From the NCBI RefSeq assembly GCF_049801055.1, contig NZ_JBNAGF010000007.1, positions 206,017 to 270,016 of the forward strand: 64,000 nucleotides of DNA. The letters run 5' to 3'. Shown piece by piece: positions 53,354-62,537 of the stretch. Under the pieces are notes generated by a model, which saw only the letters and a list, made by a program, of their open reading frames with translations, ran no database searches and was not told the DNA's origin. Positions within the stretch are counted from its first letter, which is position 1. Each line of letters begins with the position of its first letter. The DNA is from JBNAGF01 sp049801055. GTDB lineage: Bacteria; Pseudomonadota; Alphaproteobacteria; Rhodobacterales; Rhodobacteraceae. Position numbers and translations under genes: made by a program.

Positions 53354-55507
53354 CTAGGCGGCCAATACACGGCTTTCGTGCGAACGAAGGCAAAGGCGCG
53401 CGGTCGGGCCAAATCCGCCTTCGTGGCTGCGGAGCTCTGGGAACAGAGCGAACATTTCCTCTCGTCCGGGGTCGGACAATGCGCCGAGTGCCTGACCGCC
53501 GGGATAGAAGCTCTCGGTTGCGGCACCGTTGGCATAAACGATTTCATGCCTGTCGAACATCAGATGGAGATAGGTGACTTCGCCGCCTTCAAGTTGGCTG
53601 ACCGCCGGATGGTCGAGCAGATGGCGTGCCGCGACCAGAACTTCGCGGTCGCCAAACAGAAGTTGTGCTCGCGAGCCGCTCCAGAGCAACCGGTGTTGCG
53701 GCGAAACCAGCAATGGCGCTTCGGCACCGTCCAAAAGTGAGGTGCCCACTCGAATCGGTGCAAAGCGACCCTCGGCTTGAACGGTTCTGCTGCCGACCCA
53801 ACGCAAAGGCTGCAATCCGCTGTCCCGCGTGACAATGAGGTCGCCGGGCTGCAGATCTTCCACAGGGCGCGACCCGCCTGCTGTCTGGATCAACGTGCCG
53901 GGCGTGAAACAGATAATGTTTTCGATGTTGTCGAAGGTAACCAACGTGCCGTCGTATAGCTCGACCGTGCCGCTTTTTTCATCGGGTTGGTCAACTGTCA
54001 GGTTCAGCGTGCTGAGATCGGCAACACCACCGAAATCCAGCGTGTCTCCGTCGGTTTCACCGTTCTCGTTTCCGGTGATCGAGATGCCAGCAGTGCCGGC
54101 TTCGGCAAGATCGGCCAGCCTGATGTAGTCGTCGCCACCGCCGCCCCGAATGTCGTCGCCCTGGGCAGCAATAATCGTATCGGCCCCACCGCCGCCGCGC
54201 ACTTGGTCTGCCCCAGTCCCGCCTTCGATGCTGTCGTCACCAGCATTGCCGCGAAGGGTATCATCGCCCGCGTCACCAAAAACCGTGTCATTGCCGGCCT
54301 GGCCCCGGATGTTGTCATCACCATCACCGCCCGAGATGCTGTCATCCCCGCCGATCGGCAGCAGTGGTTGGAAATAGATGTCACTGACCCAGATTGCCTG
54401 CGTGCCACTCAGGAGATTGCCGTAGACGATTTCAATCTCGGCAACAGGGCCAGCGATTTCGACAAGGACCGACCCATCTGCATCGGATTGCGATTCCGAG
54501 GCTTGACCCGCAGTGATCGTGTTGCCGGAGACGGTATCGGCATTGGGCCCAGAGCTTGAAGGTGTCAGCGTGACCGTGACTGCTGCTCCGTCGGCGTCGT
54601 AGGCATTGACGGTAACCTGATCCTCGTGGTTTCCGGACGCCCAGTCGATGTCATTGATGCGGAAGGTGACATTCGCCACTTCGTCCTGAAGATCGGCGTT
54701 TGCGTTGGCGGCAAAGTTGATTGTCGTGGTCGACGTCGCCCCGTCGCCGCTACCATAGAGATACAGGGCCGAGTGGTCCGAATGCGCGTCACCGTCGCGA
54801 TAGATCTCGTCGGTTGTCTCGACACGGTATTCGGGGCTGTTGTTGCCGTCGTCGTTGAAGCTGACCGAGACATCCATACCACCAGTGGTCTGGGTAAACC
54901 CGGCGCTCAGATCGGTGCCGTCCACACCTTCGGCAAACCAGTTCAGAGACTCGGTTTCGCTATAGAAATCATCGAGTTCATCAAGGAACACCGCATCGCC
55001 CCAGATGACGTCGTTGCCGTCGCCCCCATCCACGGTGTCGTCGCCGGAGCCTGCAACAACCAGGTCATCCCCCAGTCCGCTCTCGATGGAATCGTCGCCG
55101 GTCAGACCTAGAACTGTGTCGTCATTGCCGTCAGGTCCACCGCCCTCACCGCTGTCGACAGAATTTCCGTTTATGTCAGAATAGCTGCCGTCGATCGTAT
55201 CGCCGGCGATGGTTCCCAGAACTACATTGTCATCGGCAAAGAATGGTGCGGAAACGGTTTCGGCGCTTGTGACCGTGGTGACGGGGCCGAGGTCGGGAAT
55301 AAAGTAAACATTTCCGTCCAGCGCCAGATAGTATTCACCGGTTTCGGTTTCATTGTAATAGTTTGTTGTGCCAACCGTTCCGGTAAAGGCCCACTCTCCG
55401 CTGCCCAGCGACTGATCTGTGGTGAACGAAGTCCAGGTGGCACCGATGGCGTCTTCGGCGCCCAGCGTGTTTCCTGTTCCCAATGTCACCAAATAGCCGA
55501 ATGGCAT
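53354..55507 (-). CDS. Secreted RTX-type calcium-binding protein with C-terminal Hint domain
   Basis: A 717-residue acidic protein. Residues ~110-170 and ~390-470 contain RTX-like GGxGxDxxx nonapeptides (GDDTVDGGDGNDVIWG; GGDDSISGGDGDDNIRG; GNDTVFGDAGDDTLRG). A beta-rich domain lies between them. After residue ~520 a Hint module begins (ICFTPGTLIQTAGGSRPVEDLQPGDLIVTRDSG, and LLVSPQHRLLWSG with the conserved histidine), ending with VYANGAATESFYPGG. Hint domains self-cleave or ligate proteins. No N-terminal signal peptide is seen, as expected for type I secretion. Roseobacters carry many such proteins of unknown role. It is followed by a convergent gene and lies 234 bp downstream of the molybdenum hydroxylase genes. 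Confidence 0.85.
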   Translation of the reverse strand: MPFGYLVTLGTGNTLGAEDAIGATWTSFTTDQSLGSGEWAFTGTVGTTNYYNETETGEYYLALDGNVYFIPDLGPVTTVTSAETVSAPFFADDNVVLGTIAGDTIDGSYSDINGNSVDSGEGGGPDGNDDTVLGLTGDDSIESGLGDDLVVAGSGDDTVDGGDGNDVIWGDAVFLDELDDFYSETESLNWFAEGVDGTDLSAGFTQTTGGMDVSVSFNDDGNNSPEYRVETTDEIYRDGDAHSDHSALYLYGSGDGATSTTTINFAANANADLQDEVANVTFRINDIDWASGNHEDQVTVNAYDADGAAVTVTLTPSSSGPNADTVSGNTITAGQASESQSDADGSVLVEIAGPVAEIEIVYGNLLSGTQAIWVSDIYFQPLLPIGGDDSISGGDGDDNIRGQAGNDTVFGDAGDDTLRGNAGDDSIEGGTGADQVRGGGGADTIIAAQGDDIRGGGGDDYIRLADLAEAGTAGISITGNENGETDGDTLDFGGVADLSTLNLTVDQPDEKSGTVELYDGTLVTFDNIENIICFTPGTLIQTAGGSRPVEDLQPGDLIVTRDSGLQPLRWVGSRTVQAEGRFAPIRVGTSLLDGAEAPLLVSPQHRLLWSGSRAQLLFGDREVLVAARHLLDHPAVSQLEGGEVTYLHLMFDRHEIVYANGAATESFYPGGQALGALSDPGREEMFALFPELRSHEGGFGPTARLCLRSHESRVLAA

Positions 55508-55741
55508 GGTTTCTCGTCCTCATTTCCGGCTCTTCTGACCGGTGATCAAGCGGCCCAAATGGACCGCCTCATCCTGAGAAGTAACGGTGCTGCGCGGCGG
55601 CAGTTGGGAGGGAATGAGGAGGGGGCGTGGCCATTGTTGGCCGTATTGCCACAATTCGCTGGGTTGGCCCGGGATCGTTTCCGTCCGGAACATGTGGGTC
55701 AGGACGCCGCCACAACCTGCAGCAGCGCCCCGTTGGCTTGA

Positions 55742-58000
55742 TCAGACCAGAAGGTCGAAATCATGCATCAGTGGCAGGCGCCTTGGTCGCTTTCCGGTCA
55801 GGTCGAACAGCGCATTTGCCAGAGCCGGCGCGGCCGGAGGCGTGCCCGGTTCGCCCGCGCCGCCCATATGTTCCTGCACCTGCAGGATTGCGACTTCTGT
55901 TTGCGGCATAGTGTGCATGCGAATGGCATCATAGTCCGGGAAGTTGCCCTGTTCGACCGCACCTCCGGCAAAGGTGATTTCGCCGAAACACGCAGCAGAC
56001 AGGCCATAGACCATTCCGCCAAATAGTTGTGCCTTGATGTTTTCGGGATCAAGTGCAAGACCAAGGTCGGCCGCGATCCATGCCTTGCTGATACGGATCG
56101 AGCCGTCTTCCTCAATGACCTCGATCACCTCGGCGACCGGTGTGCCGAAGCTATAGCTCATGGCGACACCGCGCCCGACCCCTTGGGATGTTTTGCCGGT
56201 CCAACTGGACATGTCGCGGACGGTTTCCAGAACCTTTGCCGCAGGTTCCCATTCTGCTCGTGCCAGTTCCAGCCGGAAATCCAGCGGGTCTTGGTTTGCG
56301 GCATGGGCCATTTCGTCGATGAAGCTCTCATTGAAGAACCCGTTGAAGGAATTTCCGACCGACCGCCATGATCCCACGGGCAAGTCCATTTCCGCGATGT
56401 AGCCCCGGGTGCGGTAGTTCGGAATGGCGTATGGCTGGTTGTAAGCGCCTTCGACATGGACCTTGTCCGGGCCGCCGCCCTCGATCCCCATCATGCGTTT
56501 CAAGGATGACCGGATCACAGATTGCGCCGCGATCTGCCCGTCTAGGGACAGCGCTTTGCCATCTCTTACGGCCCCCTTGAACCGGGCAATTGCGCCGGGG
56601 CGGAACATGTCATGGCGCATGTCTTCTTCGCGAGACCACGTGACCTGAATTGGCGTGCCCTGCATGGCAGTGGCGACTTTCGCAGCGATCACGGCATAGT
56701 CAAACTCCAACCGTCGACCATATCCACCACCAAGATAGGTCACATTGAAGTCCACAGCGTCCGGATCGAGCCCGGCAGCCTCGGCGCATTTTGAACGGGC
56801 GTAGGTTGGCGCCTGATTTCCACACCAGACCTGCAGCCGATCTCCGTCGTGCAAAGCGGTTGCGTTCATCGGCTCCATTGTTGCATGGGCCAGATAGGGG
56901 ACCGAGTATTCGGCATCTATCAGGGTTGCACCTTCGGGCAACGCATCGACGTCGCCATCGTCCCGCATCGTCGAATTGACCTCTCCATCGAACGCTGCAA
57001 CGATGGTATTGAAAATCCGGTCTGTTTCGGGCGGGTAGGGGGCGTCACCCCATTCGAATGTGATTGCCTCGAGCGCCTGCATGGCGATCCAGGTGTTGTT
57101 GGCAACAACAGCCACACCGCCACCGAGATCAATGATCCTCTCGACTCCGGGTATCGCCTCAGCCTCCGAAGAGTCGTACCCGGTCATGGCGCCACCCAGA
57201 TTCGGGTTCATCTTGACCGACGCAAACTTCATTCCCGGCAGGCGCACATCGATACCGAACTCAGCTGTCCCCGTGACCTTTTCGACCATGTCGATCCGGG
57301 GCTGGTTGCGGCCCAGCAACGTCCACTCGGACGCCGGCCGCAAATCGGCTTCGATCGGCGCAATGTCCGCTGCCTCACGGGCCAGGTCGCCATAGGCGAT
57401 CTCGGTTCCGTCGGGGGCGATCACCTTGCCCTTGGCTGTATTCAACTGCTCGCGCTTGATTCCAAACCGTCGTGCTGCGGCCTCTTTTAGGGTTTCGCGG
57501 GCAGATGCGCCGGCTTCTCGCATGCGGTGATAACCGTCTTTCATAGAAGATGAGCCGCCGGTCATCTGCATGTCGAGAACCCTGCCGAGGTGACCCAGCG
57601 TGTCACCCAGCCGGTGCTGGAAGGCAGATCTGTCATAGCCCTTGCCGGGAAGAGCCTCTCCGACCAGCGCGCTGTTGTAATAGGCTTTTGCGGCGGGGCC
57701 ATGCAGAACGGTGACCTGGTCCAACTCCACATCCAGTTCTTCGGCAATCAATGCAGCCCATGTTGTACTGACGCCCTGACCCATTTCGGAGCGTGGCGCA
57801 ATCAATGTGATTTGTTTGTCCGAGATCATTACGAACGGGTTGAAAACGGCTTCGCCATCGCCAGCGATCAGTGGGTTCGGAGCGGGTCGTGCCACCTGCC
57901 ATGCGCCAAATGCGACGCCGCCGACAAGGGCCGCCGATCCGATCAAAAAGCTGCGGCGGGCAATTTTTCCAAAGCGGGATTTCTTTTCGGGACGGGACAT
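55742..58000 (-). CDS. Periplasmic molybdenum hydroxylase, molybdopterin-binding subunit (IorB-like)
   Basis: A 752-residue large subunit of the xanthine dehydrogenase family with a twin-arginine signal (ARRSFLIGSAALVGG), so it is folded and exported. Cofactor-contact segments include APRSEMGQGVSTTW, YLGGGYGRRLEFDYA and GSWRSVGNSFNGFFNESF; the catalytic glutamate is expected in GGAGEPGTPPAAPA near the end. The layout corresponds to IorB of isoquinoline 1-oxidoreductase and to periplasmic aldehyde dehydrogenases that have no flavin subunit. AGGAGG sits just before the ATG, and the [2Fe-2S] subunit gene ends 3 bp upstream. The substrate is unknown. A cytochrome partner is not in the window. Confidence 0.88.
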   Translation of the reverse strand: MSRPEKKSRFGKIARRSFLIGSAALVGGVAFGAWQVARPAPNPLIAGDGEAVFNPFVMISDKQITLIAPRSEMGQGVSTTWAALIAEELDVELDQVTVLHGPAAKAYYNSALVGEALPGKGYDRSAFQHRLGDTLGHLGRVLDMQMTGGSSSMKDGYHRMREAGASARETLKEAAARRFGIKREQLNTAKGKVIAPDGTEIAYGDLAREAADIAPIEADLRPASEWTLLGRNQPRIDMVEKVTGTAEFGIDVRLPGMKFASVKMNPNLGGAMTGYDSSEAEAIPGVERIIDLGGGVAVVANNTWIAMQALEAITFEWGDAPYPPETDRIFNTIVAAFDGEVNSTMRDDGDVDALPEGATLIDAEYSVPYLAHATMEPMNATALHDGDRLQVWCGNQAPTYARSKCAEAAGLDPDAVDFNVTYLGGGYGRRLEFDYAVIAAKVATAMQGTPIQVTWSREEDMRHDMFRPGAIARFKGAVRDGKALSLDGQIAAQSVIRSSLKRMMGIEGGGPDKVHVEGAYNQPYAIPNYRTRGYIAEMDLPVGSWRSVGNSFNGFFNESFIDEMAHAANQDPLDFRLELARAEWEPAAKVLETVRDMSSWTGKTSQGVGRGVAMSYSFGTPVAEVIEVIEEDGSIRISKAWIAADLGLALDPENIKAQLFGGMVYGLSAACFGEITFAGGAVEQGNFPDYDAIRMHTMPQTEVAILQVQEHMGGAGEPGTPPAAPALANALFDLTGKRPRRLPLMHDFDLLV

Positions 58001-58003
58001 CGA

Positions 58004-58468
58004 TCAAACCTCCTGCAAACGCGATGCGGCGGAATGGATGGCCGCCCGGATCCGCGGATAGGTGCCGCAGCGGCACAGATTGCCCTGCATGGCCTCGTCG
58101 ATCTGGGTGTCGCTCGGTTTTGGGGTTTCGGCCAGCAGTGCAGCGGCTTGCATGATCTGCCCGGATTGGCAGTATCCGCACTGTGCGACCTGATGATCGA
58201 CCCATGCCTGCTGCAAGGTCGAAAGCGTTTCGGGTGTGCCGATGCCTTCAATCGTCGTGACGTCCCCCCAGACATCCGAAAGGTTCACTTGGCAGGAACG
58301 GACGGCTTCCCCTTCAATTTGTACTGTGCAGGCCCCGCAGGCCGCGACGCCGCAACCGAATTTGGTTCCGGTCAGGCCGATTTCATCTCTCAGAACCCAT
58401 AGCAGTGGGACATCGTCAGGTAGATCAACTTTGTGCAGTTTGCCGTTGATGGTGAGATCTGTGGACAT
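58004..58468 (-). CDS. [2Fe-2S] subunit of molybdenum hydroxylase (IorA-like)
   Basis: A 154-residue electron-transfer subunit with two [2Fe-2S] clusters. Cysteines 39, 44, 47 and 59 form the plant-ferredoxin-like cluster (GCGVAACGACTV); 97, 100, 132 and 134 form the second (CGYCQSG and CRCGTY). It would pass electrons from the molybdenum subunit, whose gene starts 3 bp downstream. The ATG at 58468 was chosen because family members start there; an in-frame extension to 58534 runs into the operator. Export is presumably by hitch-hiking with the TAT-signalled subunit. It is divergent from a TetR gene. Confidence 0.93.
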   Translation of the reverse strand: MSTDLTINGKLHKVDLPDDVPLLWVLRDEIGLTGTKFGCGVAACGACTVQIEGEAVRSCQVNLSDVWGDVTTIEGIGTPETLSTLQQAWVDHQVAQCGYCQSGQIMQAAALLAETPKPSDTQIDEAMQGNLCRCGTYPRIRAAIHSAASRLQEV

Positions 58469-58493
58469 GGCTGCCTCCCGGTTGCTTGTCGTT

Positions 58494-58553
58494 TTGACAT
58501 AAATAGTAACTTTTGTCAGTGTGTCAATTGACATTTTGATAAAAAAGTGTCAA
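58494..58553. promoter_or_regulatory. TetR-type operator and divergent promoter region
   Basis: A perfect 12-bp palindrome TGTCAATTGACA is at 58522-58533. Extra TGACA/TGTCA half sites lie at 58495-58499, 58514-58518 and 58548-58552. On the minus strand TTGACA (58527-58522), a 16-bp spacer and TATTTA form a plausible promoter for the hydroxylase genes that overlaps the palindrome. The site is between the divergent TetR gene and its probable targets, so autorepression and repression of the hydroxylase are likely. Confidence 0.6.
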
Positions 58554-58572
58554 TCCTTCAGGAATGAGCAGA

Positions 58573-59190
58573 ATGAACCAAGATATTAACGAACCAGCGG
58601 AGGCGGGGCCGGCGAACCTGAGCAACGATCCGAAGCAGGAAACAATCTTGCTGTCCGCCTGGACGGCCTTTTCAACCTATGGATTTCGCAAGACATCGAT
58701 GGACGACATCGCGCGCGGTGCTGGGATGTCGCGCCCGGCGCTTTATCTGCATTACCGCAACAAGGAAGACATCTTTCGGTCGCTGGTTCAGTACTATTAT
58801 GATGAGGGCACGGTCCGATTGGCAGAGGCCCTAAAGGCCGAAGGAACGCCGCAAGATGTCTTTGCTGCGGCCTTTCATGCGCAGGGTGGAGCGACCGTCG
58901 AAGCCATGCTGACCTCTCCTCATGGAATGGAGTTGCTGGATACCGGGGCTACGATTTCGGGGGATCTCAACGTTGCCGGCGAGGCTCGGTTTGTTCAGAT
59001 TTATGCTGATTGGCTATCAAAGCAGGCGGCGCAGGGACAGGTCAAACTGTCTGGTCCAGCCGATGAGATTTCGGCAACCATCACATCTGCCCTCAAGGGG
59101 ATAAAGACGACGGCCGCCAACTACGATGAGTATCGGACCCGTGTGGACCAGCTGGCGCAACTTGTCGGGGCAGGCTTGCTGCCGCGCTGA
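58573..59190 (+). CDS. TetR family transcriptional regulator
   Basis: A 205-residue regulator with an N-terminal TetR helix-turn-helix (FSTYGFRKTSMDDIARGAGMSRPALYLHYRNKEDIF, about residues 30-65) and a variable ligand-binding helical domain. It probably represses the divergent molybdenum hydroxylase genes through the palindrome at 58522-58533. AGGA directly abuts the ATG at 58564, so the ATG at 58573 with 9-nt spacing is preferred; the two differ by three residues. The inducer is unknown. Confidence 0.9.
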   Translation: MNQDINEPAEAGPANLSNDPKQETILLSAWTAFSTYGFRKTSMDDIARGAGMSRPALYLHYRNKEDIFRSLVQYYYDEGTVRLAEALKAEGTPQDVFAAAFHAQGGATVEAMLTSPHGMELLDTGATISGDLNVAGEARFVQIYADWLSKQAAQGQVKLSGPADEISATITSALKGIKTTAANYDEYRTRVDQLAQLVGAGLLPR

Positions 59191-59332
59191 GTCGCTGAAT
59201 GACCTGCCCACTACCTGCCACTCCATCTGACCAAATCGCGCATTCCGAACCTGCGGGTATTTACATTCGCCAAATTCTCCACCATTAAATTCAGACATAC
59301 GAATGTGTTTGTTTTGTCCCGGAGAAAACGCC

Positions 59333-60307
59333 GTGCCGAATTTTATGATGCCAAGCCCGTTGTCGATGATGTCCATGCTTGTGGCAGGTGCCTCAATGTT
59401 TCCTGCCTTTGCCAGCCAGGACATCCCGGATCAGTATCCGCAATCCGAGCTTTATTCGAAACCGGTCGAGGTCATTCCGCACGTGTTCTCAGCGATCGGC
59501 GCAACAGCACCGCCCACCTATGAGAATGCCGGACACAACAACAATCTGTCGTTCATTGTAACGGATGAAGGCGTTGTTGTGATCAACTCGGGCGCGTCGT
59601 CCCGCTTGGCCGCGGCCTTGCATGATGAAATCCGAAAAGTCACTGACCAGCCTGTCGTTCTGGTGATCAATGAGAATGGTCAAGGTCATGCCATGCTGGG
59701 AAATGGATACTGGCGCGATCGGGGCGTTGATATTCTGGCTCATGCAGATGCGATCGCCGAGACCACGGAAAATGGGGATTTCATCTTTCAAGGTATGCAG
59801 TCCTACAACCGGGAGCGGGCCGAGGGCAGCCGGGTGGAACATGCCAACCTGTCTTTTGACGACGAGTATGCGCTGACTCTCGGAGGGGTTGAGATCCGGG
59901 TACTGCATCTTGGCCCTGCTCATGATCCGGGGGACACTCAGGTGTGGATCCCACAATGGAGCATCATGATTGCCGGCGACATCGCCTTTCATGAGCGGAT
60001 GCCGCCGATCTTTGAACACACCTGCACCAGTTGCTGGATCGAAACATGGGAAACCGGGCTTGAGCCGCTGAAGGCAACTTACGTGATCCCCGGTCACGGC
60101 CATCCGACCAACATGGCGCAGGTGCGGCGCTATACCGTGGAGTATCTGAAAGATCTCCGCGCTAAGGTCGGCGCACATATCGAAGATGGCGGCGATCTGG
60201 CCGGGGCATACTATGTCGATCAGTCGCAATGGTCCCATCTGGACACGTTTGAAGAACTGGCCACCAAGAATGCGGGCCGGGTGTTTGAAGAGATGGAGTG
60301 GGAATGA
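59333..60307 (+). CDS. MBL-fold hydrolase-like protein with degenerate metal motif
   Basis: A 324-residue metallo-beta-lactamase-fold protein with a likely signal peptide (hydrophobic residues ~8-28 ending in FAS). The usual HxHxDH motif is replaced by NENGQGH, so only the last histidine of the first metal site remains. Later ligands persist: the histidine in GPAHDPGDTQVW, the aspartate in MIAGDIAF and the histidine in PGHGHPTN. The start is GTG at 59333 with GGAG upstream. It may bind one metal, use another cofactor or lack hydrolase activity. It lies downstream of the TetR gene by 142 bp and may be in its regulon. Confidence 0.78.
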   Translation: MPNFMMPSPLSMMSMLVAGASMFPAFASQDIPDQYPQSELYSKPVEVIPHVFSAIGATAPPTYENAGHNNNLSFIVTDEGVVVINSGASSRLAAALHDEIRKVTDQPVVLVINENGQGHAMLGNGYWRDRGVDILAHADAIAETTENGDFIFQGMQSYNRERAEGSRVEHANLSFDDEYALTLGGVEIRVLHLGPAHDPGDTQVWIPQWSIMIAGDIAFHERMPPIFEHTCTSCWIETWETGLEPLKATYVIPGHGHPTNMAQVRRYTVEYLKDLRAKVGAHIEDGGDLAGAYYVDQSQWSHLDTFEELATKNAGRVFEEMEWE

Positions 60308-60366
60308 AACATGGGCGTTTTTGCTAGCCCGGTAAAAAAGCCGCAGGTGCTGGGCCGGAGGTTCTC

Positions 60367-60816
60367 TTGAGGCGGTTAGACCTGCCGCCGCTTTGGCTGC
60401 TGGGCTGCATCGTATTGGCCTGGTTGCAGGCCACGTATTTCCCCATGCGCTTCACATTTGGCGGATATTGGGCCGATTTCACTGGCGGCCTTCTGGTTGG
60501 CGGCGGGGTCATTCTGATGGTTCTTGCCGTCGTCGAAATGCGCCGTCAAAAGACCACGATCCATCCCCACGAAGATCCGCAACAGCTTGTGCAGACAGGA
60601 ATTTTCAAGCGTTCCCGCAACCCGATCTATCTGGGCGACGTAATGGTTCTGGCGGGCTTTATCCTGCGCTTCGATGCAGTCCTGTCCCTGCATTTGATAC
60701 CAGTTTTTACCTGGGTTCTGGAACGACGCTTCATCGTACCCGAAGAGAACAGGTTGCGGCGTATCTTCAGGGCAGATTTTGCACGGTACGAAATGAAAAC
60801 GAGACGCTGGCTTTGA
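60367..60816 (+). CDS. Small membrane methyltransferase, ICMT/NnrU-like isoprenylcysteine methyltransferase family
   Basis: A 149-residue integral membrane protein with three or four hydrophobic segments and the signature LVQTGIFKRSRNPIYLGDVMVLAG followed by VPEENRLRRIFRADFARYEMKTRRWL. These are the SAM-binding features of the isoprenylcysteine carboxyl methyltransferase / phospholipid methyltransferase-like family. The start is TTG with GGAGG 6 nt upstream. The substrate is unknown. It is 59 bp after the MBL gene. Confidence 0.85.
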   Translation: MRRLDLPPLWLLGCIVLAWLQATYFPMRFTFGGYWADFTGGLLVGGGVILMVLAVVEMRRQKTTIHPHEDPQQLVQTGIFKRSRNPIYLGDVMVLAGFILRFDAVLSLHLIPVFTWVLERRFIVPEENRLRRIFRADFARYEMKTRRWL

Positions 60817-60951
60817 CATCTTAGGGCGTCTTGGATGCCGCACCCGGGTATGCTGCACTTGCGAAATTGTCGTTCACGAGATAGGACCGAAAAGTTACAA
60901 ACTGTACCACACTCGCGCGGAGAGACCGGGCGTCAAAGGGGGACAAGAAGG

Positions 60952-62523
60952 TTGAAGATAGGGACACCTAGAGAGACATTTTCGGGCGAGTCTCGCGTTG
61001 CGATGACGCCTGAGTCTGCGATTCAGTTGCAGAAGCTTGGCTATGAGTGCGCGATTGAGGCTGGGGCCGGAGCTGCTGCGGGTTTTTCGGACGCGGCTTA
61101 TACGGCTGCCGGGGTTGAGATCATCAAGACGGCGGCGGGTCTTTGGAAGGCTTCGGACATCATTGCGAAGGTGCGTCAGCCGAACGAGACGGAGCTGAAG
61201 CGTCTGACGAAGGAAAAGACGCTGATTTCGTTCTTCAACCCTGCTGGCAACGAGCCTGGCATGGAGGCGGCGAAGGCGAAGGGGGCCAACGTGATCGCCA
61301 TGGAGATGGTTCCCCGGATCAGCCGGGCCCAGAAGATGGACGCGCTGTCGTCGATGGCGAACATTGCGGGTTACCGGGCGGTGATCGAGGCCGGGAACAA
61401 TTTCGGCCGGTTCTTCACGGGCCAGATCACGGCGGCGGGCAAGGTCCCACCGGCCAAGGTTCTGGTTGTCGGCGCCGGGGTTGCGGGTCTTGCCGCGATC
61501 GGCACCTCGACCAGTCTCGGTGCGATCACCTATGCGTTCGACGTGCGCCCCGAAGTGGCCGAGCAGGTTGAGTCGATGGGGGCCGAGTTCGTCTATCTCG
61601 ACTTCGAGGAAGAGCAGCAGGACGGCGCCTCGACCGGCGGCTATGCTTCGGTGCAGTCCGACGAGTTCCGCGAAGCGCAGCTGGCCAAGTTCCGCGAGCT
61701 GGCGCCAGAAGTGGACATCGTGATCACTACGGCGCTGATCCCCAACCGCGAGGCGCCGGAGCTGTGGACCAAGGACATGGTCGAGGCGATGAAGCCGGGT
61801 TCGGTGATCGTCGATCTGGCGGCGGAGAAGGGCGGCAACTGCAAGCTGACCGTGGCTGACGAGAAGATCGTGACCGACAATGGCGTAACCATCATCGGCT
61901 ATACCGACTTCCCGAGCCGGATGGCGGCACAGTCCTCGTCGCTTTACGCCACCAACATCCGCCACATGATGGCCGATCTGACGCCCGAGAAGGACGGTCA
62001 GATCAATCACGACATGGAAGATGACGTGATCCGCGGCGCCACGGTGACCTATCAGGGCGACATTACCTTCCCGCCACCGCCGCCCAAGGTGCAGGCGATC
62101 GCGGCGCAGCCCAAGCAAGAGGTCAAGGAACTGACGCCCGAAGAAAAGCGGGCGCAGGAGATTGCCGAGTTCAAGGCGCAGACCAAGCAGCAGGTGACCC
62201 TGCTGGCCATTGGCGGGGCGCTGATGCTGGGCGTTGGCCTTGTGGCCCCGGCCAGCTTCATGCAGCATTTCATCGTGTTCGTGCTGGCGGTCTTTGTCGG
62301 CTTCCAGGTGATCTGGGGCGTGGCACACAGCCTGCACACGCCGCTGATGGCGGTGACCAACGCGATCTCGTCGATCATCATCCTGGGTGCGCTCATGCAA
62401 ATGGGATCGGGCTCGTTCCTGGTGATCCTCCTCGCCGCGCTTTCGGTCTTCATGGCCGGGATCAACATCTTTGGCGGCTTCCTCGTGACCCGGCGCATGC
62501 TCGCCATGTTCCAGAAATCCTGA
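60952..62523 (+). CDS. pntA: NAD(P) transhydrogenase alpha subunit PntA
   Basis: A 523-residue subunit of proton-translocating transhydrogenase, which uses the proton gradient to reduce NADP+ with NADH. Residues 1 to ~400 are the NAD(H)-binding domain I (KIGTPRETFSGESRVAMTPESA, the VLVVGAGVAGLAAIGT Rossmann motif and GYTDFPSRMAAQSS loop). After a proline-rich linker (FPPPPPK) there are four hydrophobic segments, so this is the two-gene type in which part of domain II is fused to domain I. The start is TTG at 60952 (KIGTPRETF), preceded by AGGGGGACAAGAAGG. An in-frame ATG at 60835 adds unconserved residues. Confidence 0.95.
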   Translation: MKIGTPRETFSGESRVAMTPESAIQLQKLGYECAIEAGAGAAAGFSDAAYTAAGVEIIKTAAGLWKASDIIAKVRQPNETELKRLTKEKTLISFFNPAGNEPGMEAAKAKGANVIAMEMVPRISRAQKMDALSSMANIAGYRAVIEAGNNFGRFFTGQITAAGKVPPAKVLVVGAGVAGLAAIGTSTSLGAITYAFDVRPEVAEQVESMGAEFVYLDFEEEQQDGASTGGYASVQSDEFREAQLAKFRELAPEVDIVITTALIPNREAPELWTKDMVEAMKPGSVIVDLAAEKGGNCKLTVADEKIVTDNGVTIIGYTDFPSRMAAQSSSLYATNIRHMMADLTPEKDGQINHDMEDDVIRGATVTYQGDITFPPPPPKVQAIAAQPKQEVKELTPEEKRAQEIAEFKAQTKQQVTLLAIGGALMLGVGLVAPASFMQHFIVFVLAVFVGFQVIWGVAHSLHTPLMAVTNAISSIIILGALMQMGSGSFLVILLAALSVFMAGINIFGGFLVTRRMLAMFQKS

Positions 62524-62537
62524 AGGAGTAGAGGACA

